Shown: positions 1 to 5,640, counted from the stretch's first letter. The stretch is DNA of 6,892 nt from Bacteriovoracaceae bacterium (GCA_947442115.1 CANEVK010000153.1:1-6892), one strand, 5' to 3'. The notes: a model not told the origin generated them from the sequence alone. Numbers and translations are program-made.

Positions 1-2
1 CT

Positions 3-200
3 GTGAAAACTGAATATAGTGAATGGCTTACAAGTGCTGAAGCTGCTCAATACCTTGGAATAAGTACTGCTCAATTAATGAACCTCACAAGTTCCGGAAA
101 AGTACCTTATTACAAATTTGGGCGCTCTAATCGGTATCTGGTAAGTGAATTAAGAGAGCTTCTCATGTCGCATCCCAAGGGAGAACGAAATGGGAATTAA
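3..200 (+). CDS. Excisionase-like small HTH DNA-binding protein (start may lie upstream)
   Basis: This 65-aa protein looks like a MerR/excisionase-type helix-turn-helix protein of the HTH_17 kind. Residues 9-53 run WLTSAEAAQYLGIS, a recognition segment, then KVPYYKFGRSNRYLVSEL, which is the usual order of helix-turn-helix plus a small wing. Such proteins bend DNA at attachment sites and bias a tyrosine integrase toward excision, or repress its promoter. The first visible start is a GTG at position 3, so the true start and the ribosome binding site may lie before the window. Its last 11 bases overlap the integrase gene and contain that gene's ribosome binding site, so the two are very probably translationally coupled. 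The domain call is from sequence pattern; the excisionase role is inferred from the neighbour. Confidence 0.8.
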   Translation: MKTEYSEWLTSAEAAQYLGISTAQLMNLTSSGKVPYYKFGRSNRYLVSELRELLMSHPKGERNGN

Positions 201-1272
201 ATTTGATGAGTACAAAAAGTACTGGGTTGCCTTCTATAGCAAGAGGCATCCAGTTACAAGAAAACCGCTTTCCATCCTTAGAAAAGGCTTTAAAACAAAA
301 GCTGAAGCCTTAAGAGTGGAGAAAGAGCTGGTTTTAGAAATGGATCAGAAGCTTAAGAAAGTCACTGTTCCATGCTGGAGCGAAGTTGTTTTAAACTACA
401 TCGAAAGCCTGGCAAATAGTGATGTTTCAAAGAAGACAGTTCAAACCTATAAGCTTTGTCTTGAAGCCCATACTTTACCAACTTGGGGGAAAAGGCTAAT
501 TGATGAGATCACAGGTCTTGAAATTCGAGAGCTCATTAACCAGAAGGCAGACAGATCTCAAAGTCACCAGAAAAACATTTTGAAGTATATCCGAGCTGTT
601 TTTACTTTTGCGGTTGAGAAAGGGGTTATTGGTTCAAATCCAACCCCAAAGATGAAATTTAAGATCGGCGATAAGATCAAAAGCGTTCTTACCTTGGAGC
701 AAGTAAAGATCTTTCTAACTCAGGCCAAGATAATGGAGAGTGAGTGGTATCCCATTTGGGCCATGGCACTTTATACGGGCATGCGAAATGGCGAACTTTA
801 CGCTTTAACTTGGGACAAGGTCAATTTGGAACAGCGTCGAATCCTTGTAGATAGCTCTTGGAATAACGAGGATGGATTTAAAGACACTAAATCAGGAGAT
901 GATCGCATTGTTGAGATTGCACCTGAGCTTCTAGTGATCCTAAGAGACCTTAAAATCAAAAGCTTTGATTCAGCTTTCGTTCTTCCTCGAATTGATAAGT
1001 GGGACAAGGGAGAGCAGGCTAGAGAGCTTAGGATGTTTCTACAAGGTCTAGGACTTCCAAGGATTCGTTTTCATGACTTGAGGGCCAGTTGGGCCACCAT
1101 CATGCTTTCCATGGGAATTGCACCTATCAAAGTCATGTCTATGGGTGGTTGGAAGGATCTCAAGACTATGCAGTTTTATATCCGTAAAGCAGGGGTTGAT
1201 ACAAATGGGATAAGTGACCGATTAAGCTTACATAATCCAGTTTCTGAATCAAAAATTTTAAGCATGATGTAA
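190..1272 (+). CDS. Tyrosine recombinase / phage-type integrase
   Basis: A complete 360-aa site-specific integrase. Residues 1-60 look like an arm-binding domain (YWVAFYSKR ... GFKTKAEALRVEKEL). About 62-160 form the SAM-like core-binding domain, and about 165-345 the catalytic domain. Catalytic positions are all visible: R199 (TGMRNGEL), K234 (DTKSGDDR), H295 and R298 (HDLRASW), W321 in the second His/Trp position (GGWKDL) and the nucleophile Y330 (QFYIRKAG). The enzyme should therefore be active. The ATG at 190 is preceded by a strong AAGGGAG (177-183) inside the upstream HTH gene, which fixes the start. Family members integrate islands or prophages, often at tRNA or tmRNA 3' ends; the attachment site used here is not proven. 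A weak hairpin follows the stop, so the downstream genes probably have their own transcription. Confidence 0.95.
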   Translation: MGIKFDEYKKYWVAFYSKRHPVTRKPLSILRKGFKTKAEALRVEKELVLEMDQKLKKVTVPCWSEVVLNYIESLANSDVSKKTVQTYKLCLEAHTLPTWGKRLIDEITGLEIRELINQKADRSQSHQKNILKYIRAVFTFAVEKGVIGSNPTPKMKFKIGDKIKSVLTLEQVKIFLTQAKIMESEWYPIWAMALYTGMRNGELYALTWDKVNLEQRRILVDSSWNNEDGFKDTKSGDDRIVEIAPELLVILRDLKIKSFDSAFVLPRIDKWDKGEQARELRMFLQGLGLPRIRFHDLRASWATIMLSMGIAPIKVMSMGGWKDLKTMQFYIRKAGVDTNGISDRLSLHNPVSESKILSMM

Positions 1273-1278
1273 TATATG

Positions 1279-1296
1279 AGCCAAGGATGGCTTTTT
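1279..1296 (+). terminator. Weak intrinsic terminator after the integrase
   Basis: Seven bases after the integrase stop, AGCC (1279-1282) pairs with GGCT (1289-1292) across a 6-nt loop and runs into TTTTT (1292-1296). The stem is only 4 bp, so termination would be partial at best. Confidence 0.35.
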
Positions 1297-1349
1297 AACT
1301 AAATGTTTATAATTTAATTCGAATTCAAGATTCTAACTTTAGGGTGATT

Positions 1350-1682
1350 ATGGAAAAAAATATTACATTTAAGAATCACAAAATTAAACTTGAGCTCTTT
1401 GAAGATGCCTTCACGCAATTTTCTGCAAAAATTGTTCGTGAGCAATCGCCGGGGGATTGGACTTGGCAAGAATCAATAATTATAAGCAAACTAGAAGAAA
1501 AAGTTATTGTATATGATGATTTATCCTCATGGGGAGCTGGAACAATTAGATTTTCTTTTGAGATTTTAGATGATTTAGCGGATTCTGTTGCAGATTTTAC
1601 CAATGAACAAGCCCTAGAATACATAGAACATTTTTTGATGGAAAATTATTTTGGAAAGAATGACATTTATAATTATGAATGA
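1350..1682 (+). CDS. Small acidic protein of unknown function
   Basis: A 110-aa protein I do not recognise. The ATG at 1350 is preferred over the in-frame GTG at 1344 because AGGG (1341-1344) then sits 5 bases upstream as a ribosome binding site. The product is strongly acidic (22 Asp/Glu against 10 Lys/Arg), with no signal peptide or membrane segment. The centre alternates hydrophobic residues as in a beta-sheet (ESIIISKLEEKVIVYDD), and the C-terminal third is helical and acidic (about FEILDDLADSVADF to EYIEHFLMENYF). This composition is seen in immunity proteins, antitoxins and DNA-mimic proteins, but nothing in the sequence decides between them. It lies between the integrase and the HNH nuclease gene with a 91-bp gap to the latter, so it is probably cargo of the same element. 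Confidence 0.7.
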   Translation: MEKNITFKNHKIKLELFEDAFTQFSAKIVREQSPGDWTWQESIIISKLEEKVIVYDDLSSWGAGTIRFSFEILDDLADSVADFTNEQALEYIEHFLMENYFGKNDIYNYE

Positions 1683-1773
1683 GATTTTGTGATTGTTTAG
1701 GAAATATGTGGCGATCACTTCCATATCGCAACAACTTATCTTTCCACTTACTATACCGTAGGTCTTTAAAGCT

Positions 1774-2835
1774 ATGTCAGAAATAAAAAAAGATGAAATA
1801 AGAAAGTTCATTCAAGAAAAATCATCCGTCCTGACCACAATGCGAGGATTGCTGATTTTTGGAAAAAATACAGCAACATATAAATTTGCCTTAATTCAGT
1901 CCATCCTAAAGCACAACTCAAAAAGCGAAATTTATTACCATGAATTAAGAGATGATTTTGTAAGGCTTTTCTTAACGTATTATCAAGATAATAAATATCA
2001 GTTTAACATTGGGGAGACAAAATTTACTAAAGCGATAGACGATTACTTGAAAAGTTCAATGACGGGCAGTGATTGGGATAATCTGCTCAGAGTTGCAGAA
2101 AAAAATATATATAACCATGTCTTTGATGCTTTTCAAAATGTCGGTGGAGGAACATTAACTGAAAAACATTTGTTTTTTGACCATGATAAAGAAAATAAGA
2201 AAATTATTGTTCGCGATAATTTGAACATGATTCTTGAAAATGAAGAACTTAGAAATACGGTTAATTTGGAAGCAGAGTTTAGACGAAAGGTTGTATCCGA
2301 AGCCTGGAGTTCTGGATTAAATGTTAATCAATTAATATTTAATAAAGAGAGCGGAGATATTGTGTCGGTCTCACTTCATAGAAGGACAAGTCTTAAAGGG
2401 GTCGTGGATGTATTATTACCTTATCAAAAAGGAAGATGTTTTTATTGTAACAAAAAGATGAACCGTTTTGAGCATAAAGACCATCCTGACTTTCCTGAAG
2501 GAGAACACGTCTTCCCAAGATCACTTATTTTAAATGATCCTGAAGTCGACCTGAATCCTGATGCGATGTGGAATGTCGTAGTTTCTTGCATGAATTGCAA
2601 TAGGGGGAAAGATGGCAAGTTTACCGCTCCTGTTTCAAAGTCGTTCTACGAAAAGCTAAAAAATAGAAATATTCTTTTTGTTGAGGAGCATGAACATTCT
2701 TTAAGAAATTCAATCCTTTTTTCGTTGCAGGCCAAGAACAAACAAGAGGTTGGGGTTAAAATGGACAGAGTTAATATTCATTATTCATATATTAATGGCT
2801 GGGCTCCAAAACAATACTTCCCAGATGATTATTGA
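1774..2835 (+). CDS. HNH endonuclease, candidate defence or restriction nuclease
   Basis: A 353-aa protein with a clear C-terminal HNH nuclease of the zinc-binding type. Zinc ligands are C222/C225 (CFYC) and C272/C275 (CMNC), the catalytic pair E244-H245 sits in GEHVFPRS, N267 lies in MWNVVVSC, and the closing CNRGKDG is typical of HNH proteins. The core spans about 218-285. The N-terminal 200 residues are mainly helical and carry NTATYKFALIQSIL near residues 33-46. As I recall it, a similar (N/T)-T-Y-K-F-A-L segment opens many HNH proteins found in defence islands. No membrane segments are seen. The start ATG has only a weak upstream AGG (1760-1762). The methyltransferase gene follows after 31 bases, suggesting one transcript. 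A DNA-cutting role follows from the domain; the target, and whether it guards against phage, is inference. Confidence 0.88.
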   Translation: MSEIKKDEIRKFIQEKSSVLTTMRGLLIFGKNTATYKFALIQSILKHNSKSEIYYHELRDDFVRLFLTYYQDNKYQFNIGETKFTKAIDDYLKSSMTGSDWDNLLRVAEKNIYNHVFDAFQNVGGGTLTEKHLFFDHDKENKKIIVRDNLNMILENEELRNTVNLEAEFRRKVVSEAWSSGLNVNQLIFNKESGDIVSVSLHRRTSLKGVVDVLLPYQKGRCFYCNKKMNRFEHKDHPDFPEGEHVFPRSLILNDPEVDLNPDAMWNVVVSCMNCNRGKDGKFTAPVSKSFYEKLKNRNILFVEEHEHSLRNSILFSLQAKNKQEVGVKMDRVNIHYSYINGWAPKQYFPDDY

Positions 2836-2866
2836 AATATTCTATAAGTTATTATAATTTTCAAAC

Positions 2867-3433
2867 ATGAGTTATTACGACGAAAATGCACAAGCTTTTA
2901 TTGATAATACTTTGAACATTGATATGGCTGAGCTTTATTCAAAGTTTATTGAGAAACTCCCAGCAAAGGGAATGATTTTAGATATTGGCTGTGGTCCGGG
3001 CCGTGATTTAAATTATTTTTATAAAAATGGTTTTAGAGCAATTGGATTAGAGCCATCTGAAGAGCTTGCTAGCTTCGCAAGAAAATATTCTAATTGCGAA
3101 GTGATTGGGACTACAATTCAAAATTTTGAAAGCAATCAATTGTTTGATGGGATCTGGGCTTGCGCATCTTTATTACATCTTGAATCTTCTATTTTGATTG
3201 AATCGTTTAAGAAGGTTTCGGGTATGATGAATGACAATTCTGTTTTTTACTGTTCATTTAAGCTTGGAGACTTTGAGGGGTATCGTAATGGCCGTTTTTT
3301 TAATGATCAGACTCTGGAATCAATTTCCAAAATACTACCTTTAGAATTAAAAATCTCGGAGCATTGGATAACTGAAGATCTTCGTCCTGATAGAAATGAG
3401 CAGTGGTTAAATTTAATAATTCGTTCAAGCTAA
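2867..3433 (+). CDS. Class I SAM-dependent methyltransferase
   Basis: A 188-aa Rossmann-fold methyltransferase. Motif I is LDIGCGPGRD (residues 38-47), binding the SAM methionine and ribose side. Acidic E62 (GLEPSEE) ends strand 2 and should bind the ribose hydroxyls. The post-IV region reads WACASLLHLE (97-106). The N/DPPY motif of DNA adenine/cytosine-N methyltransferases and the Cys motif of C5 enzymes are absent, and there is no target-recognition domain. It therefore resembles small-molecule, protein or tellurite-resistance-related methyltransferases (Methyltransf_11/25-like) rather than a standard DNA modification enzyme. It lies 31 bases after the HNH gene on the same strand with no terminator between, so co-expression is likely. 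The ATG has no good Shine-Dalgarno sequence, and translation may depend on the upstream gene. The substrate is unknown. Confidence 0.88.
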   Translation: MSYYDENAQAFIDNTLNIDMAELYSKFIEKLPAKGMILDIGCGPGRDLNYFYKNGFRAIGLEPSEELASFARKYSNCEVIGTTIQNFESNQLFDGIWACASLLHLESSILIESFKKVSGMMNDNSVFYCSFKLGDFEGYRNGRFFNDQTLESISKILPLELKISEHWITEDLRPDRNEQWLNLIIRSS

Positions 3434-3573
3434 TCGTTCTTTACATAAATTGATACTTGCCTCGTTACAGACACCTAAAAAATTAATCCTTTCTTTGTTA
3501 TGACTTTGTAGTCGTTTGTATATGTTTTTTAAGATTAACTTAAGAATATCAACCATATATAAGCTATGCGCTA

Positions 3574-3626
3574 CCTCCACCAAAACAATCGATAAATTAA
3601 GCTCCGAAAGGGGCTTTTTTTATTTT
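3574..3626 (+). repeat. Repeat module 2, left copy (terminator-containing)
   Basis: Positions 3581-3604 are identical (24 nt) to 6428-6451. Similarity continues to 3626/6474 with two substitutions and one extra T in the T tract, and more loosely leftward to 3574/6421. It embeds an intrinsic terminator. The bases just left (TACCTCC-ACCA, 3572-3582) look like the 3' acceptor end of a tRNA or tmRNA, but no T-arm precedes them. It could be a remnant attachment site or a copied gene end. Confidence 0.85.
3599..3621 (+). terminator. Intrinsic terminator with GAAA tetraloop
   Basis: AAGCTCC (3599-3605) pairs with GGGGCTT (3610-3616), one T-G wobble in seven pairs, closed by a GAAA (GNRA) loop, with a T tract at 3615-3621. 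It lies 165 bases after the methyltransferase stop and would end transcription of the cargo operon before the next promoter. Confidence 0.8.
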
Positions 3627-3672
3627 CAAGGCTTCCTTTAAGATTTTTTTTAATGTTGCCAGACTTTATGGA

Positions 3673-3711
3673 TAACCCCTGGAAGGGGTTATGTAACCCT
3701 TTAAAGGGGTT
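3673..3711. promoter_or_regulatory. Two tandem palindromes, candidate operators
   Basis: The first palindrome is TAACCCC (3673-3679), spacer TGGAA, GGGGTTA (3685-3691). The second starts at 3694 as TAACCCT, with right half GGGGTT (3706-3711). The two are offset by exactly 21 bp, two turns of B-DNA, so bound dimers would sit on the same face. The second overlaps the -35 element of the promoter at 3710. No T tract follows either, so they do not look like terminators. Binding by the downstream winged-helix protein is inferred. Confidence 0.6.
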
Positions 3712-3738
3712 GATTAAAATGAATCTCTAGCATACAAT
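3710..3738 (+). promoter_or_regulatory. Sigma70-like promoter for the winged-helix/nucleotidyltransferase operon
   Basis: TTGATT (3710-3715) and TACAAT (3733-3738) each match the sigma70 consensus well and are separated by 17 bp. A start about 7 bases after the -10 falls at or beside the A of the ATG at 3745, so the transcript may be leaderless. This agrees with the absence of a Shine-Dalgarno sequence before that ATG. Confidence 0.65.
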
Positions 3739-3752
3739 TTGTGTATGCTAGA
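3726..3752. promoter_or_regulatory. Perfect 11-bp inverted repeat over the -10 and start codon, candidate operator
   Basis: TCTAGCATACA (3726-3736) and TGTATGCTAGA (3742-3752) are perfect inverted repeats around a 5-nt centre. The site covers the -10 element and the initiating ATG. A dimeric regulator bound here would block transcription, and autoregulation by the encoded winged-helix protein is the simplest guess. Confidence 0.6.
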
Positions 3753-4092
3753 TCAGATCCTCGGCAGCGAGACTGCCCAAAAGATTTTTCTCCACCTCTA
3801 TCATTACGGCGAATCGTACCCTTCAGCAGTCGCTAAAGATTTCAATATGTCCTTGGGGCAAATTCAAAGACAATTCGAACGGTTCGAAAATGCTGGAATT
3901 CTTATTTCTAAACTTTCAGGGAAAACCAGAATTTATCAATTCAATAAGAAGTTTTCTTTAACGGCACCATTTATGGAAATGGTTAAAAGAGTTTATGATT
4001 CGTTACCATTAGAAGAAAAAGAAATTTTGTTTCCGACTCGTAGAGGGCCGAGGAGAGCAGGGAAGCCAATTATTGGCCGTGAATCTCCATGA
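3745..4092 (+). CDS. Winged-helix transcriptional regulator
   Basis: A 115-aa winged-helix DNA-binding protein. Residues about 8-22 form a first helix (SETAQKIFLHLYHYG). Residues 24-53 form the helix-turn-helix (PSAVAKDFNMSLGQIQRQFERFENAGIL), and 55-69 the wing (SKLSGKTRIYQFNKK). A helix (MEMVKRVYDSL) and a basic tail rich in Arg and Lys (TRRGPRRAGKP) follow. The ATG at 3745 is chosen over the in-frame TTG at 3739 because it fits the promoter spacing. Its last four bases (ATGA) overlap the start of the nucleotidyltransferase gene, giving tight coupling. It is probably the repressor of its own operon, with palindromes over and upstream of the promoter as likely sites. The fold is well supported; the regulatory role is inferred. 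Confidence 0.85.
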   Translation: MLDQILGSETAQKIFLHLYHYGESYPSAVAKDFNMSLGQIQRQFERFENAGILISKLSGKTRIYQFNKKFSLTAPFMEMVKRVYDSLPLEEKEILFPTRRGPRRAGKPIIGRESP

Positions 4093-4625
4093 AGATAAAT
4101 TTTAGCAAATGTAATGAAGAGCAGCTTTGGAAATATGTAGGGAGCCATCTCTCAAAAAATGGCATTGATGCAGTTCTAGTTGGTGGCGCAGTGGTTTCAG
4201 TTTATACCAATGGGGCTTACGAATCAGGGGATCTTGATTTCATCATACAGAATCTCATGAAAGATAAGGTTCCATCACTTATGGCAGAAATTGGATTTAA
4301 AAGAAAGGGAAGGCATTATGCACATCCTGAATGTAAACATTTATTTGTCGAGTTTCCTTCTGGGCCTCTAGGTATTGGTGAAGATATTAATATTGAACCA
4401 GTTGAGCATAAGGAGAAGGGAGCGACTTTTAAAATTCTCTCTCCTACGGATTGTATTAAAGATAGGCTTGCGAGTTATATTTATTTCAAATCAAACGAAT
4501 GTTTAGATCAAGCTGTTCTTGTTGCTAAAAATCAGCCATTCAAAAAGGCAGCTGTTCATAAATGGTGTAAAGCCGAAGGGGCTGACTGGGCTTTTGTGGA
4601 TTTTACTAGAGGACTTAAAAAATGA
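4089..4625 (+). CDS. Nucleotidyltransferase-fold protein, toxin-like partner of the winged-helix gene
   Basis: A 178-aa protein with the core signature of the nucleotidyltransferase (pol beta-like) superfamily. VLVGGAVVSVY carries the GG at 32-33, followed by ESGDLDFI with S46, D48 and D50 as metal ligands. E88 in HLFVEF may be the third carboxylate. The C-terminal half is helical and contains SPTDCIKDRLASY, a segment I associate with a widespread uncharacterised proteobacterial branch of this fold. The catalytic residues are intact, so it may transfer a nucleotide to an RNA or protein target. The 4-bp overlap with a DNA-binding partner recalls AbiEi/AbiEii-type and MNT toxin-antitoxin pairs, but which partner would be toxic cannot be seen. 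It ends CTT-AAA-AAA-TGA inside a six-A run, after an AGAGGA (4608-4613). Confidence 0.82.
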   Translation: MKINFSKCNEEQLWKYVGSHLSKNGIDAVLVGGAVVSVYTNGAYESGDLDFIIQNLMKDKVPSLMAEIGFKRKGRHYAHPECKHLFVEFPSGPLGIGEDINIEPVEHKEKGATFKILSPTDCIKDRLASYIYFKSNECLDQAVLVAKNQPFKKAAVHKWCKAEGADWAFVDFTRGLKK

Positions 4626-4656
4626 ATACGTCATTGTTGATGTAAACAGTGGAAGT

Positions 4657-4899
4657 ATGGGCACTAGTGGCATTCTAAAAATATTAGTGAAGTTAGATTT
4701 AGGTTTGAAGGAAATCGATTTTGCTAAAATTGTAATCAATAGCCTTTGGAATGATCCCAGTGGGGACATGTCCAAATTTCATTTATGGCTTGCCCATCCT
4801 GCTTTTATTAAAAGAGATTCTAATGTCATTATTAGATACTTAGATAAACAACCAAAATTAAAATTACTTAGAAGATGGGCGTCTCTTAGGCTTATTTAG
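4657..4899 (+). CDS. Possible third gene of the operon, start uncertain
   Basis: An open frame continuing 32 bases after the nucleotidyltransferase stop, with the first in-frame ATG after it at 4657 (80 aa). The product looks protein-like, with FHLWLAHPAF, NVIIRYLDKQP and a basic end KLKLLRRWASL, but I do not recognise it. Its start is a puzzle. The only well-placed Shine-Dalgarno (AGAGGA, 4608-4613) precedes an ATG at 4622, which in its own frame stops after seven codons. The frame is open back to an ATG at 4519 inside the upstream gene. Alternatives are restart at 4657, a +1 shift at the AAA-TGA of the upstream gene, or a broken gene. Its last 8 bases overlap the convergent gene's end. Confidence 0.5.
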   Translation: MGTSGILKILVKLDLGLKEIDFAKIVINSLWNDPSGDMSKFHLWLAHPAFIKRDSNVIIRYLDKQPKLKLLRRWASLRLI

Positions 4900-5185
4900 G
4901 ATCCATCTTGGCCCTGCGTGCAGGCTTGGCAATAATCTCGATATAAAACTGCTCATCACCTGAAGTTACAACCTGATCGATACTCTTATTGATCTCGGCC
5001 ACGTGAACAACCGTAGCAGTGGCTTCTTCTTTGCCAATTTTACAGTCAAAGTCCCAATAGTCAGCACCCTTTTCTGGAGTCTTTCTTCTTTCGCGTGCGA
5101 GATACTTTTTAATCTCGTGTTTCACAAATTCAACCTGGCGGGCCGGAGCTTTTTTTGGATCAGTCAGTTTAAATGTTTTTTTCAT
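4892..5185 (-). CDS. Small conserved protein, DUF6172-like
   Basis: A 97-aa soluble, Lys/Arg-rich protein on the reverse strand. Its opening (MKKTFKLTDPKKAPARQVE), the basic helix FVKHEIKKYLARERRKTPEKG, the YWDFDCKIG strand and the late FYIEIIAKPA strand match what I remember of the DUF6172 family found in several proteobacterial groups. No biochemical role is known to me. The length suits the family, so it is probably intact and may be ordinary chromosomal content rather than cargo. No strong Shine-Dalgarno precedes the ATG. Its 3' end overlaps the rightward frame by 8 bp with no terminator between, so the two transcripts would run into each other. Confidence 0.8.
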   Translation of the reverse strand: MKKTFKLTDPKKAPARQVEFVKHEIKKYLARERRKTPEKGADYWDFDCKIGKEEATATVVHVAEINKSIDQVVTSGDEQFYIEIIAKPARRAKMDPK

Positions 5186-5224
5186 AGAGAAGCTTGTACC
5201 ACTAGATGATGAGTATTGCTATAG

Positions 5225-5329
5225 CTTGCAGAGTTCAACGAGCGTTTTCCCGATGTGAAGACAGGCAAAGTTTTAGAAGAAGAGATTCTCAAGCGTGTAG
5301 CCTTTTTCAAGAAAATGTTTACGCTCTAG
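5225..5329 (+). pseudogene. Possible 3' fragment of a lost gene
   Basis: An open stretch of 34 codons ending at TAG (5327-5329) with no start codon near its beginning, just after an in-frame stop at 5222. It encodes a protein-like helical tail (EFNERFPDVKTGK, then LEEEILKRVAFFKK) with charged/hydrophobic periodicity unlike a random AT-rich spacer. It may be the C-terminal remnant of a gene cut off by recombination. The parent family is not recognised, and chance is possible at this length. Confidence 0.25.
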
Positions 5330-5340
5330 ACTACACTAAT

Positions 5341-5460
5341 TAGGTCTTATTAAAGTAAAAATGATCGCGGAATTCACAAGATGATTTGAAATCCAAAGGA
5401 CATTGGCTATTTTGGCTACAAACGACTGATAAGTTTTTGTTATTCATCAGCCCCGCCACC
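5341..5460 (+). repeat. Repeat module 1, left copy (no terminator module)
   Basis: Positions 5367-5460 (94 nt) match 6329-6422 with only two differences (T/C at 5417 and G/A at 5455) and no gaps. A weaker match starts at the shared TAGGTCTT (5341 and 6302). This copy breaks off at 5460, after CCACC, and continues into unrelated sequence, so it lacks the terminator module joined to the right copy. Confidence 0.92.
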
Positions 5461-5602
5461 AAGCCCAACTCAACAACATTGCATTAAAATGAGTGCCAAA
5501 AATCTAATAGATTCACGCTAATGGACTTTACGCGTTTACAATAAAAATTCTCTAAATGTGAAAGTTGTAATTTTCTAGGGGACAGGAGTAAGATATCAGT
5601 TT

Positions 5603-5640
5603 GATTCATTAAAGGCTTAATTATAAGCCTTTAATGAATC
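5603..5640. repeat. Perfect 17-bp stem hairpin downstream of the cysteine-rich gene
   Basis: GATTCATTAAAGGCTTA (5603-5619) and its exact reverse complement (5624-5640) surround an ATTA loop. It lies 18 bases past the stop of the leftward cysteine-rich gene and is placed like a terminator, but neither strand shows a T tract after it. It may be a processing or stabilising 3' hairpin, or a binding site. Confidence 0.85.

Larger units (their letters stand above)
3434..3744. other. Regulatory spacer between the methyltransferase and the winged-helix gene
   Basis: No convincing coding frame. The first 130 bases are AT-rich with minor inverted repeats (GACT/AGTC at 3502-3513, TTAAG/CTTAA at 3529-3543). 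The rest holds the repeat with terminator (3574-3626), two tandem palindromes (3673-3711) and a promoter (3710-3738), annotated separately. Confidence 0.7.

Noticed and set aside
798..1007. Reverse-strand frame inside the integrase
   Set aside because: Lies antisense within a certain gene, has no start signals and no recognisable domain. The same applies to the reverse frames at 1376-1624, 1614-1811 and 4503-4775.
1704..1784. 26-codon frame between the acidic gene and the HNH gene
   Set aside because: No ribosome binding site, overlaps the start of the nuclease gene in another frame, and the composition is uninformative.
2867..3433. DNA modification methyltransferase of a restriction-modification system
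   Set aside because: No DPPY/NPPY motif, no PC catalytic motif and no target-recognition domain in 188 residues. The fold matches small-molecule or protein methyltransferases better.
3673..3691. GC-rich palindrome as a terminator
   Set aside because: The stem is good but no T tract follows, a near copy lies 21 bp on, and a promoter begins within the second copy. Operators fit better.
3872..3890. TTCGAA-type T-loop hint of a tRNA
   Set aside because: It lies inside the winged-helix coding sequence, and no acceptor or anticodon stems can be drawn around it.
5003..5209. Forward frame opposite the DUF6172-like gene
   Set aside because: It mirrors the coding strand of a conserved protein and its product looks random, with scattered Phe and Cys.
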